This document shows positions 1 through 24,289 of a DNA stretch of 64,000 nt, piece after piece. How positions within the stretch are numbered: position 1 is the first letter of the stretch; the number at the start of each line of letters is the position of its first letter. The DNA comes from Hymenopus coronatus. Its lineage: Eukaryota; Arthropoda; Insecta; Mantodea; Hymenopodidae. Location of the stretch: the NCBI GenBank assembly GCA_030762935.1, contig CM060880.1, positions 10,760,501-10,824,500 on the forward strand. Reading direction: 5' to 3'. The position numbers and the translations under genes are program-made. A model generated the notes under the pieces. That model worked only from the letters and a program-made list of their open reading frames with translations. It did no database searches and was not told where the DNA came from.

Positions 1-84
1 CATATGGATGCCTTGAGTAACACCTACCTTGAGAGATACTGCAGACAAAAATCAGGTCTCCAATTTTGGCAGATTTTCAACAAG
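1..84 (+). CDS. possible partial coding exon at left edge, unknown protein
   Basis: Frame 1 is open from the window edge for 28 codons and ends exactly at a good splice donor (CAACAAG then gtatgt at 85). The peptide is rich in coding-like residues (it contains YLERYCRQKSGLQFWQIFNK) and does not resemble the transposon pieces that follow. I do not recognise the family. The UBF gene on the other strand must also continue leftwards, so this would be a convergent or nested gene, or an unrecognised transposon exon. Short length makes a chance ORF quite possible. Confidence 0.25.
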
Positions 85-214
85 GTATGTATATGAAGTA
101 ATTTATTCAGTGAAACTTTTAAGTTATTACCTAAATAATTGGAGTGAAATGTGGACATTATAGTTACACTTACTTAGTCCCCCCCCCGCTGCATTTCAAT
201 CTTCATCTTCCAGC

Positions 215-325
215 ATGTTGTCACAATAGCTCAATGGTTAGAGCAACCGCATGGAGAGGAAGAGAGCCATGTTCAAACTCCGGCAGTGAAATTGAATTTT
301 TCAACTGGTTCTAACAATATAAAGT
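215..325 (+). repeat. tRNA-derived SINE, family 1 copy
   Basis: It has an A-box-like TAGCTCAATGGTTAGAGC near 226 and a degenerate B box (GTTCAAACTCC). The stretch TTGAATTTTTCAACTGG that follows recurs after the tRNA-like head of copies near 5.9, 13.8 and 18.7 kb. Confidence 0.6.
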
Positions 326-377
326 TTGATGTTGAAAATGAGTCGGAATAGTAACACTCACCTCACTTATTTGTAAT

Positions 378-429
378 TATGTTCAAAACATATGTTTCAA
401 GGGCAATTGCCCTCTTCTTCAGTTGAAGT
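378..429 (-). ncRNA. hammerhead ribozyme-like motif, left arm
   Basis: This is the mirror copy of the motif at 563-614, read on the minus strand, with the same core and the same deviations. Its presence follows from the palindrome and is not independent evidence. Confidence 0.3.
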
Positions 430-562
430 CCGACTGATGGCTGGTATTTGTGCTCTGTGGTCTATTACGGTGGAGCCATCTGGTGTTCTCAGTAGAAGTT
501 CAAAAACACCACATGGCTCCACCGTAATAGACCACAGAGCACAAATACCAGCCATCAGTCGG

Positions 563-614
563 ACTTCAACTGAAGAAGAGGGCAATTGCCCTTGAAACAT
601 ATGTTTTGAACATA
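563..614 (+). ncRNA. hammerhead ribozyme-like motif, right arm
   Basis: CTGAAGA (570-576) fits the CUGANGA core. GGGC/GCCC (580-583 with 588-591, loop AATT) forms stem II, GAAAC is at 594-598, and a two-base-pair stem III with ATAT loop is followed by GTT. TTCAA (565-569) can pair with TTGAA (606-610) as a short stem I. Deviations: an extra A at 577 and a weak G-T pair at the base of stem II. Activity is unproven; Penelope-like elements are known to carry type I hammerheads with a very short stem III. Confidence 0.35.
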
Positions 615-734
615 ATTACAAATAAGTGAGGTGAGTGTTACTATTCCGACTCATTTTCAACATCACATTGATTAAAACTTCACTTGTCTCAAACTTCTGA
701 GTTATTTAATTTTAATATAAAGTTTGTTAATTTG

Positions 735-1120
735 GAAACAAAAGATGAGATTCCACAAAAAATCAATCCAGAGTATATTGAATCAACTAAACAGACTGAA
801 AAGTTCTACACAGGTCAAACCAAAAAAACTTGAAAACCAGATCAAAAAACACTTCAGAAATCTTAAACTCAACAAAGAGGATAAATTAGCAGAAGCATTT
901 CACTTTTGAAAAGAAAATTATAACCAAATCTGAAACCACAAAAAGGCATGACAGGCCACAATGAACTTTCAATGTGGGAAAATGGAAATTTTGAAATCCT
1001 GCCAGTTAACAGCCTAGTGCAGTCTCCACCACCATGGAGGAGACTGCAGGTAACTTAACTAGCAACGGCAATTGGACCTTCAAGGTTGAAAATGGAGGTA
1101 ACAGCTTCCGAAACTAGTCC
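735..1120 (+). mobile_element. GIY-YIG endonuclease remnant of a Penelope-like or related retroelement
   Basis: Conceptual translation across one frameshift gives FYTGQTKK followed by HFRNLKLNKEDKLAEAFHF, which matches the start and the helix-rich middle of the GIY-YIG domain found at the C terminus of Penelope-like reverse transcriptases (tyrosine-x-GQT motif). A WEN-type motif and a PPPW tail follow near 975-1045. Stops and frameshifts make it dead. The downstream stretch 1094-1119 has another stem plus GAAAC and TAGTC that resembles a decayed hammerhead half. Clade assignment is tentative. Confidence 0.5.
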
Positions 1121-1272
1121 CTCATAAATAAAAAGTCTGACTTCACAAATGGAATGGAGACAGCTCTTTTTGCTTCACTAACTTGTTTTTTATTCAGGAA
1201 CATGTTTTCGCTGATGTGTTGTTGGCATCTTTGGTTGCACCAACAACAGGTCAGTGTAAACATGTTCCTGAA

Positions 1273-2512
1273 TACAAGGTGTGATCAAAAAGTTTCCGGA
1301 ATGGCTTCACAACAATGCTGACGCTGAGATTTCTTTAATGCTTACCCTGATTGTACATGCAGCATTCCTTCCCGGTAAAAATGAGAGGTCATGTGACTTC
1401 CTGTGACCATGCAGTGACGAGGTAGAAACTCTGAAGTGAACACGTGTTTTGCATATGCTGCGATTTTTCTGTGTAGCAAAAATGTCACATTACGAAGAAC
1501 AAAGAACGAACATCAAATTTTGCTTTAAACTTGGTAAAACTGCAACAGAAGCTTATGAAATTTAAGAACAGCTTATGGGGAGGAAGTTATGGGCAAAACT
1601 CAAGCATTTGAGTGGTTTTCGAAATTTAAAAGTGGTGTGACAACAGTTCAAGATGCAGATTGTTCGGGGTGACCCTGTTCCAGCAAAACTGATGAAAATA
1701 TCAATCAGGTGAGAACTTTCTCACTCATTAGAACTCTTCTTTAGAAGTGGCCAAAGCTTTTTGAAAGACAATTTGGACATGACAAAAATTGCCGCCAAGT
1801 TCATGCCCCGCCTGTTTTCAAATGATCAAAAGAAAAGCTGTGTGATTGCCTGCACAGATCTTAAAGAACAGCTACAAAATGACCCACAGTTTGTGGAGAA
1901 AACTATTACTGGTGATGAAACATGGATTTATGGGTACAATCTAGAAACGAAGCAACAATCTTCACAATGGAAGAGTCCTTCCTCTCCATGCCCGAAAAAG
2001 GCCAGACAAATTCGATCCAAAATGAAGTCAATGATGATTGTGTTTTTTGACATTAAAGGCATTGTACATAAGGAATTTGTGCCAAATAATGAATCAAGAG
2101 TTCTACAAACAAGTGCTGCAAAGATTAAGGGAGAATGTGCGACTCAAATGGCTGGAGAAATGGAGGAGTGGTGACTGGTTCCTGCATCATGACAATGCAC
2201 CCACATACAAAGCCCTTTCTATTCGCCAATTTTTGGATAAAAATTTGGCACCAGCAGACTTTTTTCTTTTCCCGCAGCTTAAAATGTGACTCCAAGGACA
2301 CTGTTTTGAGGACTTTGATACCATCTATCGCGAATCACAGAAGGCTCTGAACATGTTGAAAAAAGAGGACTTCCAGAGGTGCTTCCAGCAGTGGCAGAAG
2401 TGCTGGGACAAGTGTGTAGCAACTCCCAAGGGTGACAGTGCAGATTAGACAAAACAAACTGTTGTACAGTATTTATGGTGTCATTCCGGAAACTTTTTGA
2501 TCATACATCATA
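1273..2512 (+). mobile_element. mariner (Tc1/mariner) element, about 1.24 kb, inactive
   Basis: Terminal inverted repeats share GATCAAAAAGTTTCCGGAAT at both ends, each flanked by TA (1273-1274 and 2511-2512). The repaired palindrome around it has a single TA at this point, which proves the TA target duplication. Size is typical of mariners. Confidence 0.93.
1482..2448 (+). pseudogene. mariner transposase, degenerate
   Basis: The start ATG lies in MSHYEEQR, and the helix-turn-helix part follows with several stops and frameshifts. The catalytic part shows GDETWIYGYN (first Asp), then FLHHDNAP (second Asp) and LAPADFFLFPQLK (third Asp). Only 21 residues separate the second and third Asp instead of the 34 of a DD34D enzyme, so a segment has been deleted. 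The C-terminal end reaches TAG at 2446. It cannot encode an active transposase. Confidence 0.88.
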
Positions 2513-2649
2513 AAAAAACAGGTTAGTGAAGCAAGAGAGTGTTTGGTTGTCTCCATTCCATTTGCAATTGATCTTGTGACTTCACTGTGTAAGATTCCAA
2601 TTTAGTCCACCTGGACTTCATACTCATACAATTTGAACGTAACTGTCTA

Positions 2650-3775
2650 AACTCCTCTAAACATCAATTGATTTATACAACTTCTTTGCAGATTCCAAAG
2701 AAGATGGAACATCTTGGAAACATGTTTTGATTCTGTGAGTATGACTTTGAAGTCACAGTCAACAACTCGATGGTGTGCATATGAGGATGTTTTTAAGAGT
2801 TTGAAAGCAGATTGGAAAGCAGTGCTTTCTAAGAACAATTTCAGAAAGTAAGAGTGGTAGAGTTAGATGTGAAGCTAGGTCATCTTAGAAAGTCTAGCAA
2901 TATTGAGATAGCTTTCATGACATCAGTGTGGGGTTGTGTTCTACAACAATTTGGCAAAGCAATGAAAATGCTGCAAGCCATGGATGTAATCATTTCTACT
3001 TCTGTTGTAATGTATGACTCTCTTGCAATGTTTATAACTGAGCTTCAAACATCTTTTCAATTCACAAGGATTCAGCTGAAAAGAAATTTACGGATTTAAG
3101 GAATTCCGATCAGTTTCACTTCCTCCTGCCACTGAGTATCAAAAAAGGAAGTATCAATGTAAGAGATTTTTTTAAGAATCTTCTGAATCAGAACCCAAAT
3201 GCCCTGAAGAAAAAACAGAAACAGATTTCATTGAGATCTGGAAAAGAGCAAAAATGTTGTATTCTAAGATTATAGAAACTCTTCAGGATGATTAAAGAAG
3301 AGAGTTTATGTCTACAAAAAATACAACTTAAGATTTTCATTTCTCTCCAATATCACTGAACTAGAAACTATTCAAATTTATGATGCTGCTGAGAAACTTA
3401 GAGCTATTTATAATTCTGACATAAAGAACAACTTTGTAAAGAATGTATACATTTTAAAAGCTATGTTGTCTATGAAGAAAGAAAGGACAAATTGTCCTGT
3501 CTTTCATTTCTCTGTGGAAGATAGTTTCAAAAAAATGTGGTTATGTCTAACCAAATGTGTACATGGCACGCAAGGTTTACAACTGTAATCCAGAAACAAA
3601 CTGTTCTGCTGAAAGACCCTTCTCTGTTTTAAAACAGATTAGACCTATTTTTGGACAGCTGAGAATCAAGAATTGGTCAATCTTGGATTACTAGCCATAC
3701 ATGACAATCAGACTGGATTAGAGGAAGTGGTAAATGAATTTGCAAGTACAAAAATGAGAAGGAGATAACTTCTCC
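2650..3775 (+). mobile_element. hAT-family transposase remnant
   Basis: Translation across frames gives TRWCAYEDVFKSLKADWKAV near 2766, a pattern typical of zinc-finger MYM/TTF-type hAT transposases. Near 3595-3760 comes CSAERPFSVLKQIRP and a following LGLLAIHDNQTG-like stretch, the hAT C-terminal dimerisation region (the ERSFS-LK signature). Multiple frameshifts and stops are present. No terminal repeats or 8-bp duplication were identified, so the edges are approximate. Confidence 0.72.
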
Positions 3776-4744
3776 AAGCTCGCTAATTTTTAAAAATAGT
3801 TAATTAAGTTGTATTGTATCAAGTATTTCAGACTGACTAAATAACACATTTAAGTGAAGTAATTTTTGTATAGGGTATCAAACGGTAGTGATTATCTTTG
3901 TATTTTTACGATATATTGTGTCGAAGTTTGAGGTTTCTGTGGTGATTCTTCAGTACAAAGAGCTATTGAACTGTAGTAGTTATTTTATAATTTTTTAATA
4001 TTTAACTGGCACACACGCTTTGTGTTACATTAATTAATTACTTCAATAAAGTTTAAAATTGAAATTAATGATTCTACAGCTTTATTCTTGGTAGTCTGTA
4101 AACAAATAACAATGTTGAAGTTTAGGAAGGGAGACATAAAATGAATTACTGCACAGGGGTGTCAAACATGCTAAATACAGCCCTGCTTCCTCTCTGTATC
4201 ACCCACAATGTGAATTTACGTGAATTTCAAATTAAGTAAACATTTTAAAACATATATTATGTCTTATTAGAAAATAGCATCCATAATCATCGTTACAGCT
4301 ACATACTGCCACTGCTGCCTCGTCACATTCTATTATTGCACATTCCATACTCCTGCTCTAAAACACAAATTTGATTTAGGTGGTATGTTGGCTCAACTGA
4401 AAGTTGTATCCATAATTGTTGTTACAGCTAAGCTGCCACTATCACCGCCGTCATGTTGTACCATCGCACTCATATACTGTACATTTCCATACTACCCTCT
4501 CCGTCAACCACTCAAAAATTTGAATTTCTGCTTAAATTCAAATTAAGCATTAAAAAAAAAAGGGGGACTTAATTCAGCTTAAGTGTCCATTAGTTTATTT
4601 AAAATGTATGGCAAACCATTAAACTTCATTTAAAAATGAAGTTATCCTGTGTCTTTTTACGTATGAAGAATGATATGTCAAATTCCAAAATTAAGTTCTG
4701 AAAATTGGGGGTCGTCTTGTATTTGGATAAATACAGTAATAAAT
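3776..4744. other. non-coding AT-rich stretch with a diverged tandem duplication
   Basis: No coding signal. Segments 4268-4375 and 4393-4510 look like diverged copies of each other (both run through ATCCATAAT, GTTACAGCTA, a CTGCCACT block and TTCCATACT). Otherwise only AT-rich sequence is seen. Confidence 0.45.
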
Positions 4745-4975
4745 CTGAAATGTTAATAAAAATGATTCAGAGCCATTGTTGAGGAGGGGGGGGATATTTA
4801 TGCATAGAGTAGTTTGGGATGTGGAAATTTTCTTGAAAATCTTTTGTCATCCTTGTAAGATAATGAATTTAAGTACCACAATATCATTGATTTTTGAAGT
4901 TATGCTCTTCTCTTTCACACCTAATACATTTTTCCAAGGACTCAGGGGATTGCAGAATATGTATTTGTAATGGAA
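4745..4975 (+). repeat. fragment of the unclassified 0.8-kb repeat family
   Basis: It contains the family's internal blocks in order: GAGCCATTG, TAGTTTGGGATG, TTTTCTTGAAAATC, a CATCCTTG-type block, then a decayed GGATTCAGGGG block. Both ends are missing. Confidence 0.6.
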
Positions 4976-5228
4976 TCTCAAAAGCAAATTTTCTCTTACG
5001 TAGATAGTGAAGAAAGCAAAAAATTCCTATATGTTTATAGTAATTATACCCCAAGAGCTTAACTAACCCAAAGTTAGACTATTTATGGCTTTAACTCCGG
5101 AATTAATTTTCCCTCAAGAAATGTTGCCTCAATTATTTCAATGACTTGCAGGCTATCTACTAGAAGTGTTCTGGGTTTCTACTCATAACATGCTTGCCAG
5201 TAAAGCAGAAGCTAAAATGAGAGGATAC

Positions 5229-18538
<13,310 letters not shown>

Positions 18539-18599
18539 GATGTACCACTGCAAATTAAAGAAGACATTTATTAGTTACATTTGCTGAGATTGTGTGTAA

Positions 18600-18990
18600 A
18601 CCACAATGGGGAGCAAAATAACTCATAGTAATTATTCTTTTCACCCAAACCAAATAGAGGAACACTCTAAAAGTTCATAGCCTGAATAAGAAAGCACAAG
18701 ATTTAAAAGCAATAACAGCAGTTGGATGGGTAGAGTCAGACTAAAAAATTCAATGCCATAGCCGGGATTTGAACCACAGATCTCCGGATCTCTAGCCGGT
18801 TGCTCTACCACAGAGCTACGATGGCAATATGCTGGCATAGCATTGAAGTTTTCAACTGACTCGTATGTTTCCCGGTAAACCACAAGGTGATCTCAAATTA
18901 TTTCGAGATGACAACCCCAATGGCGACTTACAATGTTGTAAGTACTTTGTACTCCTGTCCTACACATGGCTTGTCTGAAAAAACAATTTA
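18600..18990 (-). repeat. tRNA-derived SINE, family 1, most complete copy
   Basis: Reading the minus strand: leader CCTTGTGGTTTACCGGGAAA, A box TAGCTCTGTGGTAGAGCAAC, B box GGTTCAAATCCCGGC, then GCATTGAATTTTTTAGTCTG. It is the best-preserved head of the family and lies just upstream of UBF coding exon 1. Confidence 0.8.
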
Positions 18991-20384
18991 TCCAATACCA
19001 ATTGACCATAATAGTTGGCTATACTATGAATCCTGGGTCTAAAGTACTTATTATAAAGTACAAGTTACTTTCAAAAGACTGAATGATATCTAGGTAGTGT
19101 TTAATATTAAGTGCAGTAATTGTCAAAGAACCTGTGTGGATTAATGAAATAAAACAGATTTGCTGAAAACATTTACATATCATGATTTTGGGATGGAAAA
19201 AAGAAACCTGATTTATGCTTAGATTCAAACAGTGGTACTTTAAATTTACCCATATGTAGATATGTTATTTTAACCACTTGAGTTACTGTGGTCCTGCGAG
19301 AACGTGCTTCTGAAAAACTTGTCTAATGCATTCATGTGACTACTGTGAGAACCACAAATTGCTAAGAATTGTATTCATATTGTGAAAGTATACACATTGT
19401 ATGTAAGGAAATAAATTGTTTCAACAAAGTGCAACATGGAGATCGCAAAGCCTAACTCCTAAAATAATCTAAGCTCATGTGCTTTTTAGTGCCATGTGGT
19501 AGCATTGCGCATGTTCATGATCTTCACCTATTGAAACAGATGAACAATTATTGTCACAAACTTTAGCGGCTTGTGGTGAGGTTCACAACACTCCTGGAAT
19601 TTTTGACAGGGTGCAAAGTTCATTTCTTTACAAGTGATGCAGGTCGTCACATTGAATAGTTCCCCTGGTGATCTGTTGTATTTTGTGCTTCAGATACTGT
19701 AGTTTTTCTCAGAGTATCTTTGTATTTGCCTGTCATGTAGAAATAAAATGATTGAATGCACTTTCCTAACTGTACATATTTCTTAATTAGTTTTATGTAG
19801 CTACTTGTTTTACTGCTGAGCTAGTTATTCAGTTTTATTTTATTTGAAGTTCATTCGACACAATGCTATTATTGTTTTGTAAATTGTGAACTGTGCCTAC
19901 AATTGTACATAACATATCAATGTATGATATACTGTATTTCAGAAACTTCTTCAAGGGTTATGGAGAAGTGTATTCCTTCAGGTGTTAAAAGTAATTGTTA
20001 TTGAAATATTCTCGGTTGCACCTACACGCAAACTGTACATTGCATTCATTTTATTTATCAGTATAAATAAATCATATTAAGTAATGTAGCTAAATAGGAA
20101 CGGCTCATTTTAAAATACAAACAAAGGAGACATAAAAATAAAGGTATTTATGGAGACTCAAACCTTTAACTCCCTTAACATCTTGACCCAATGCCCATAT
20201 GCTTACTATAGCGCTAAATAATGTGCCAGACTTCCATATATTTTAAGCTGTAGCAAAGAATTTAGAATCCATAGCCCATTGGATCCTTATCTCAAAATGT
20301 TTATTTTGAACCCCTCTGCAATCTTGCCAATTTGTGCGGTCAAATTCTAAAGGCATCATTTACAAGGCGAGATGTTGCATGTGT
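18991..20384. other. non-coding stretch upstream of UBF exon 1
   Basis: Probably within the first UBF intron. No coding potential; a SINE-tail-like block (CCTACACATGGCTTGTCTGA) continues from the left at 18958-19030. Confidence 0.4.
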
Positions 20385-21200
20385 TAGGCTTTTTCCACCC
20401 AAAAATTAAATACAGAGATTTCACCAGAAATATATGCTTTGAGGCACCCTGAATCCAAAAAATGCATTTTCAGAAAAAGGTCCACGAGTGTGTTTTGCAA
20501 ATAGCATAACTCAGAAATGAAAAGCTGGATAAATACCAAACTGGATGTTAAAGTTGGGTATCTTCTATAGACATGATGTGAAGGTTTTTAAGATAATACT
20601 CTCAGCCCCACTAACCTTTATATGAAACTTTTTTTCAAAATTCTTGATTTTCTCAAAAATGGCACAGAAGATTTTGATTAAAATTCGAATACTAAAGATA
20701 TTTACAAGACAAATAAAATGTATAGCTTAAATTTTCTGGGAATAGCCTGTAATGTCCTCTTTATTTGGAAGAATTTTGTATAATCTTGTGCAACTGGTAC
20801 ACATTAAGCGTTAGATGGAAATGCATAGAACAAAAAACGCATTTATCTCTTTAAAAACACAATTTCTTTCGAATAACCTTTTTAGTGGTATAAGCCATTT
20901 TCAAGATATTTATTATTAATGGTTTGAATTGCTCTATTATTTGTCATTCTTTTAAAACTCTTTAGACATTCAATTGTTTCTTGCAATCACATAGGATTTT
21001 AAGGTCAGCATATAGCATCCAGTCCTAAGTTGACCACCACTATTTCCATTGCATCTAAAGCGAAAAGTGTAATTTAGATATTTCTACAAAATGAAGTAGA
21101 GAGAAACATAAGCTCTGGTAAGAATATTTTTATACCTGTAATAAATTATAGAGGTACGAGAAAGCCATGTGAAAGTAACACATAACATTTTTCTGTAAGC
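20385..21200 (-). repeat. unclassified 0.8-kb repeat family copy
   Basis: Landmarks in reverse: TTTCACCAGAAATATATGCT, CAGCCCCACTAACC, TGGGAATAGCCTG, then the outer end GAGAAAGCCATGTGAAAGTA at about 21160-21180. The palindromic end on the left is missing. Confidence 0.75.
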
Positions 21201-21639
21201 CTTGGTGGTAGAAATGACATTCAAAGGCATACAAAATTATAAGATAAGTTCTACAGATCCACTGTTCTGCCATATACAGCCAAACTCCTACATTGAGAGG
21301 AAATTACCTGGAGAGATGCTGCTGCATCAACAAGTTTGTCTTTAAGTTAAAGATATGGTAAGTTAAAGATATGGTTCTATTAAAATACTTAACAATAAAT
21401 GTATTCTTTCGCTGTTTTATTTTATTACTTTCCTCAATTGTGGGTTGCCATGTAGACAAAGCATAACTACACAATTAACATTTTTAAAAACAATTTACAA
21501 TGCTAAAAATAAATCGTATAACTAAGTACAAGTAACATATAAAATAAGAAATGATAAACTTCAAATCTAATACAAATAGCACATACAATCTCCTAAAAAA
21601 ACACTTTTTGTACAACACAGTAGAATTTTTTTTTTATAT
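21201..21639. other. intergenic or intronic AT-rich stretch
   Basis: Nothing supported. A short direct duplication (TAAGTTAAAGATATGGT) occurs at 21344 and 21360. Confidence 0.4.
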
Positions 21640-21885
21640 AGTTTAATGTCCTTTAACCTGGTTGGTCATATCGGACGATGATTGAATTTGGTGAAATGAG
21701 GCTCAAATGATCTCAGGATCCATGGAGCTTAAAGTTACTCGACATTCGTCTTCTCAGGATAAGGGAAAACACCCCAAAAAAAAAAAGCCTTATCCGGGTA
21801 ACTCACTCCAAGTGAGATTTGAACTCACGACATTTTGAATGTGAGGCAGACATGCTACCACCACACTACCCAGGCAGGTGCAGTA
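21640..21885 (-). repeat. tRNA-derived SINE, family 4 copy
   Basis: The minus strand reads GGTAGTGTGGTGGTAGCATG (A box region), then GTGAGTTCAAATCTCAC (B box), then the body ending in CATTAAACTATA. Two further copies are at 15.9 and 37.8 kb. Confidence 0.75.
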
Positions 21886-22139
21886 CAATTTAATATGGTA
21901 TAAATATGGAGAGCAGCAGCAAGAAGTACATGGATAAATTATTCATCCTGTAAAAGAAGTTCGTTAGGATTAAAAACAATGTGCTACCCTCAGAATCATG
22001 CATTGGGTCATTATTATATATGGTAAATGCTCTTGCTGTCTTTCTTCCCTCGCCGTCTAGCAGTACTTCGGGGCATCAGTTCCCATACAAAGGTCTCTCA
22101 CTGTCATTCCCGTGTCAGGCGTCTCTGTCAATCCAGTAA

Positions 22140-23225
22140 CCATGGTACATCACTTATGGAAGAATGTGTATTTATTTGCAAAGTTTACTTTAAACACGAA
22201 TCTGCTCGCCGTGTACTCAGGGAGTTTGTTGTAAGGTTCCCAAATTCTGTACCACCTGCAAGCAAAACTATACACACGATCGTGAATAAATTTGAATCTT
22301 CTGGTTTTATGTTAGGTAAGTAACATTCTAAGAGATCAGTTTTAACAGAAACTAAACTAGATAAAATCAAGTATCAGTTTAGAGTGATCGCCTCAAAAAT
22401 CACCAAACTAGCTTAATGAATAGGTGTACATCAGTCTTCTGCGAGAAACGCTACATGTTTTTTAAAACAGAAACCATATTGCTATATACAAGTGTAAGCA
22501 TTGTAACAAACGATCTCCATAAACGAGTGAACTACAACAACTGGTTTCTCCGATCAGCAGAAAGGGGTTTTATTGATTCACAACTTTCATTTTTCTCTGA
22601 TTAATCTTGGTTTCACCTAAATGGATGCCTTAACACTCACAGGTCAATATTGGACTTCAGAAAAACCTGCACTATTGCATGAAACGCTTCACTATGACCT
22701 GAAAATTGGAGAGTGGTGTGAGATAAGTGCCACAAGAATAATAGAACCCCTGTTCTTTCATTAAACAATTAATACAGAGCAATATCAGATACTAATTGGA
22801 CCATGTTTGATCACTTGACATAAGAAGAGAAATCTTACGGTTGGTTCCAATAAGATTCTGCACCAGCGCATACAGCTACCGAATTATTAAGTGTAATAAG
22901 AGAGATGTTTCATGTCAGAATTATAAGTGTTGATTTGTGGTCCCTCATTCCCTTGAGCTATCTAGTTGCAATTTTTATTTATGGGGTTCTTTTAAAGATG
23001 AAGTATATTGTTCTAACCCTTGTACGCAAGGATTCCTGCTGTTAAACTTCAACGAGTGAGCAAGAACATTTTCACGAGATATGCCACCTGTCAGAAGGTC
23101 AACATTTCCAGCATCTACTATAAGGTAAGGATTTTAGTGTGCCTCTGTCATCACCAATTCTCTGGCAACTTTCAGTTCTCTTGCGCAGTGGAGAGAGGCT
23201 GTCACAGCACTTACCATATATAATA
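22140..23225 (+). pseudogene. DDE transposase with N-terminal DUF4817-like domain, degenerate
   Basis: Positions 22160-22320 encode a helix-turn-helix start (EECVFICKVYFKHESARRVL, then KTIHTIVNKFESSGFM). Further on, across frameshifts, come SLRREM-type residues, then a catalytic-half signature near 22700-22960: a KCHKNNRTPV-like segment, SAPAHTATELLSVIREMF and RIISVDLWSLIPLSYLVAIF, the equivalents of the second Asp box and the PDLNP box. These have lost the Asp residues. It is an IS630/Tc1-like transposase of the type often predicted as DUF4817 proteins in insect genomes. Confidence 0.7.
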
Positions 23226-23654
23226 ATGACCCTATAGAAATGCATTCATAAACAATAATGCATTACACTGTATCCTTGTTATACACATATAGGGCAATAC
23301 TATTTGTAACAGAAAGAGAAGTAACAGCAATATGCACAACTAAATTACCAAAAATAAGGGAGACTATTACAGATTTGGACATAGTAAAGTAGTTACTAAA
23401 AAAGATGTACATATAGGTATATAAATGAGAACGATTATTGTTCAACAAAATACCATCAATTATTGAGCTGTTAAGTGAAACAACTTTAAGAAGGAACTTA
23501 AAATGTACCTAATTAAGAAATGTATGCATTTCATGAACAAATTGCAATCAAATTGTATAATGGACAAACTGGAACCATATATTATTATTATTATTATTAT
23601 TAAATAATATTTATAATAATACTTGAAAATTAATCCAATAATACAAAAAATTCA
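23226..23654. other. non-coding, (ATT)n tract
   Basis: AT-rich with a short ATT repeat at 23580-23603; no gene seen. Confidence 0.5.
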
Positions 23655-23870
23655 AAATTATTGCAGAAATTGGAGGTCCCATGTACTAAGAATGTCTGCA
23701 TCAAGAATTCCACATCAAATATTAAATTACAGACCACCACAAGGAAGAAGACTGTTGGGCCATCCAATGAAGAGATGGAATGTGACCATAACAGGCCACT
23801 AGGCCAAATACTTTGCAGGAAGATTATTATTACTATTATAGATGTATTTCATATTGAAAAGTTTCTAAGC
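23655..23870 (+). mobile_element. LINE 3' end remnant
   Basis: One frame reads RIPHQILNYRPP, GRRLLGHPMKRWNVT and then a stop at about 23806. This is the highly repeated C terminus of arthropod non-LTR reverse transcriptases (consensus order ...ILNY-P-GRR--GRP-KRW). Only the last 50 codons are visible. Confidence 0.65.
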
Positions 23871-24289
23871 AACTATTTGTTAATCTGTATGACTGCATAT
23901 CTCCTAATATGTTTTCTTCATCTATGTCCAAACAAAAAATGACAAACCATTAGAATATATAATCAATTTATCATTAAGTGATAACTTTCCTATATAATTT
24001 ATGAATAATAAAAATAGAACAGACATGACATTATATCATTGTGGCATATCACCATTAATTTTCAGTATAATAAAGAGCTAGTTCTCTTATTACTAATCTT
24101 TCCAACTTTAAAAGAGTACCTAATGTGTGATCCACATGTCAAGTGCTTTTATAAGTCAATGACTAGGGTTACAACAAGATAGGCTTGTTCAGAGCATTTT
24201 GTGTATGTATAAATCTTAAACAGTGGGAAGTTAAAGACAGTTCACGTTTCTGTTCCATTTGTTGACAGCAAAACAATGAACTAGTTCTA
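23871..24289. other. non-coding AT-rich stretch
   Basis: No coding or repeat landmarks. Confidence 0.4.

Larger units (their letters stand above)
328..664. repeat. foldback: 160-bp near-perfect inverted repeat with 17-bp loop
   Basis: Positions 328-487 and 505-664 are reverse complements of each other with very few mismatches; the palindrome centre is at 496. Each arm carries one hammerhead-like core (CTGAAGA, GGGC-AATT-GCCC stem, GAAAC). It lies about 70 bp upstream of a GIY-YIG coding remnant. A tail-to-tail pair of Penelope-like element termini is the most economical reading; a plain foldback MITE is the alternative. Confidence 0.85.
1141..2585. repeat. palindromic element split by a mariner insertion
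   Basis: Positions 1141-1195 are an imperfect reverse complement of 2513-2585 (shared blocks include CTTCACTAACTTG and GGAATGGAGACA). Inside the left half, 1192-1207 pairs with 1258-1272. Removing 1275-2512 restores one continuous hairpin of about 207 bp, so this was a foldback element before the mariner arrived. Confidence 0.8.

Noticed and set aside
392..600. Two mirror-image 67-codon open frames with almost the same protein on opposite strands
   Set aside because: They are a direct consequence of the palindrome at 328-664, not coding genes.
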